A stretch of DNA of 64,000 bases from Rhytidiadelphus loreus (lineage: Eukaryota > Streptophyta > Bryopsida > Hypnales > Hylocomiaceae). Both the position numbers and the translations under genes were made by a program. The first letter of the stretch is position 1, and the number at the start of each line of letters is the position of its first letter. Where the stretch lies: assembly GCA_947034895.1 (NCBI GenBank), contig OX344765.1, positions 48,427,001 to 48,491,000 on the forward strand. The letters are read 5' to 3'. The notes beneath the pieces are model-generated. The model was not told the DNA's origin and did no database searches. It saw only the letters and a program-made list of their open reading frames with translations. Below, one piece after another: positions 63,711-64,000 of the stretch.

Positions 63711-63999
63711 GACCATTTTGTTAAAATGGTGATATTTCATGTGCCATTTTCAGACCACCCAATCTGAACTGTGAAAGTAACATTTAGTATGGGTATAGAT
63801 TTTAGAAATCTAGGATAGGTAAAGATTTTAGACTGCATGGTCTGAACTATAAAAGTGGCATCTAGGACTAAAATAAATTTCAAAAATCTGGTACAAATAT
63901 AGATTTCAAACATCTAGGCTAGTTGTAAATCCAATCTAATTGTCTAAACTGTAAAAACTGCCAAAGTAGCATAATGGTGCCATTTTAACGAAATTGCCC
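63711..63999. mobile_element. MITE-like element, family 2, copy 2 (reaches window end)
   Basis: The right end CATTTTAACGAAATTGCCC is identical to the right end of the element at 21497-21814. The left end GACCATTTTGTTAAAATGGT is a damaged version of the same repeat. The interior shares the order of TTCAGACCAC..TCTGAAC, then many TAGATTT/AAATCTA words. It is about 290 bp and noncoding. Confidence 0.8.
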
Positions 64000-64000
64000 A

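Overview
This is nuclear DNA of a land plant. It has spliced genes with GT-AG introns, an AT-rich intergenic background, and plant-specific families: a plastid Clp subunit, a group 1 (Em) LEA protein, a DUF220 protein, an EMB8-type hydrolase and an S-protein homologue. The F-box fragment and the general style suggest a bryophyte, perhaps a moss, but the sequence alone does not fix the species. Gene density is low: about six intact or partial protein genes, two broken ones and one doubtful gene in 64 kb. No tRNA, rRNA or CRISPR array was recognised.

Layout. 1-0.72 kb: last exon of a ClpP4-like plastid protease subunit. 2.4-10.3 kb: complete 18-exon cytosolic phosphoglucomutase gene (582 aa), with a CT-rich TATA-less leader, a probable leader intron and a strong hairpin upstream. 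10.4-16.4 kb: AT-rich repeats with two adjacent MITE-like elements. 17.57-20.7 kb: DUF220 gene copy A. 21-40 kb: gene-poor repeat land with several families of inverted-repeat elements and a decayed F-box gene at 24.1-24.75 kb. 41.9-45.06 kb: DUF220 gene copy B, a recent direct duplicate of A that includes introns and promoter. 47.2-51.6 kb: complete 7-exon EMB8-like alpha/beta hydrolase, probably plastid targeted. 51.6-57.3 kb: repeats, including a clear Stowaway element. 57.7-58.84 kb: Em-like LEA gene with ABRE and RY motifs in its promoter. 60.98-61.27 kb (minus): frameshifted S-protein homologue. 62.3-63.1 kb (minus): a possible but unproven small gene. The window ends exactly at the terminal repeat of another MITE-like element.

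The genes do not form a pathway. Phosphoglucomutase serves cytosolic sugar-phosphate interconversion, the Clp subunit plastid proteolysis, and the LEA protein desiccation tolerance. The DUF220 pair is the product of local segmental duplication, and its two copies have since gained different tandem repeats.

The most striking non-gene content is the set of short inverted-repeat elements. One 40-kb element holds a second element flanked by TA, and a related copy at 57 kb gives the empty site. Another family carries a central palindrome that reads as a bZIP C/G-box. A third family is present in opposite orientations at 22.9 and 33.2 kb. Other notable items are a decayed, frame-preserving exon duplicate inside phosphoglucomutase, an intron of the hydrolase built almost wholly of an 85-bp tandem repeat, and a degenerate TTTAGGGGTTAA word that recurs in both orientations. 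All family names come from recognising motifs by eye; no database search was run.
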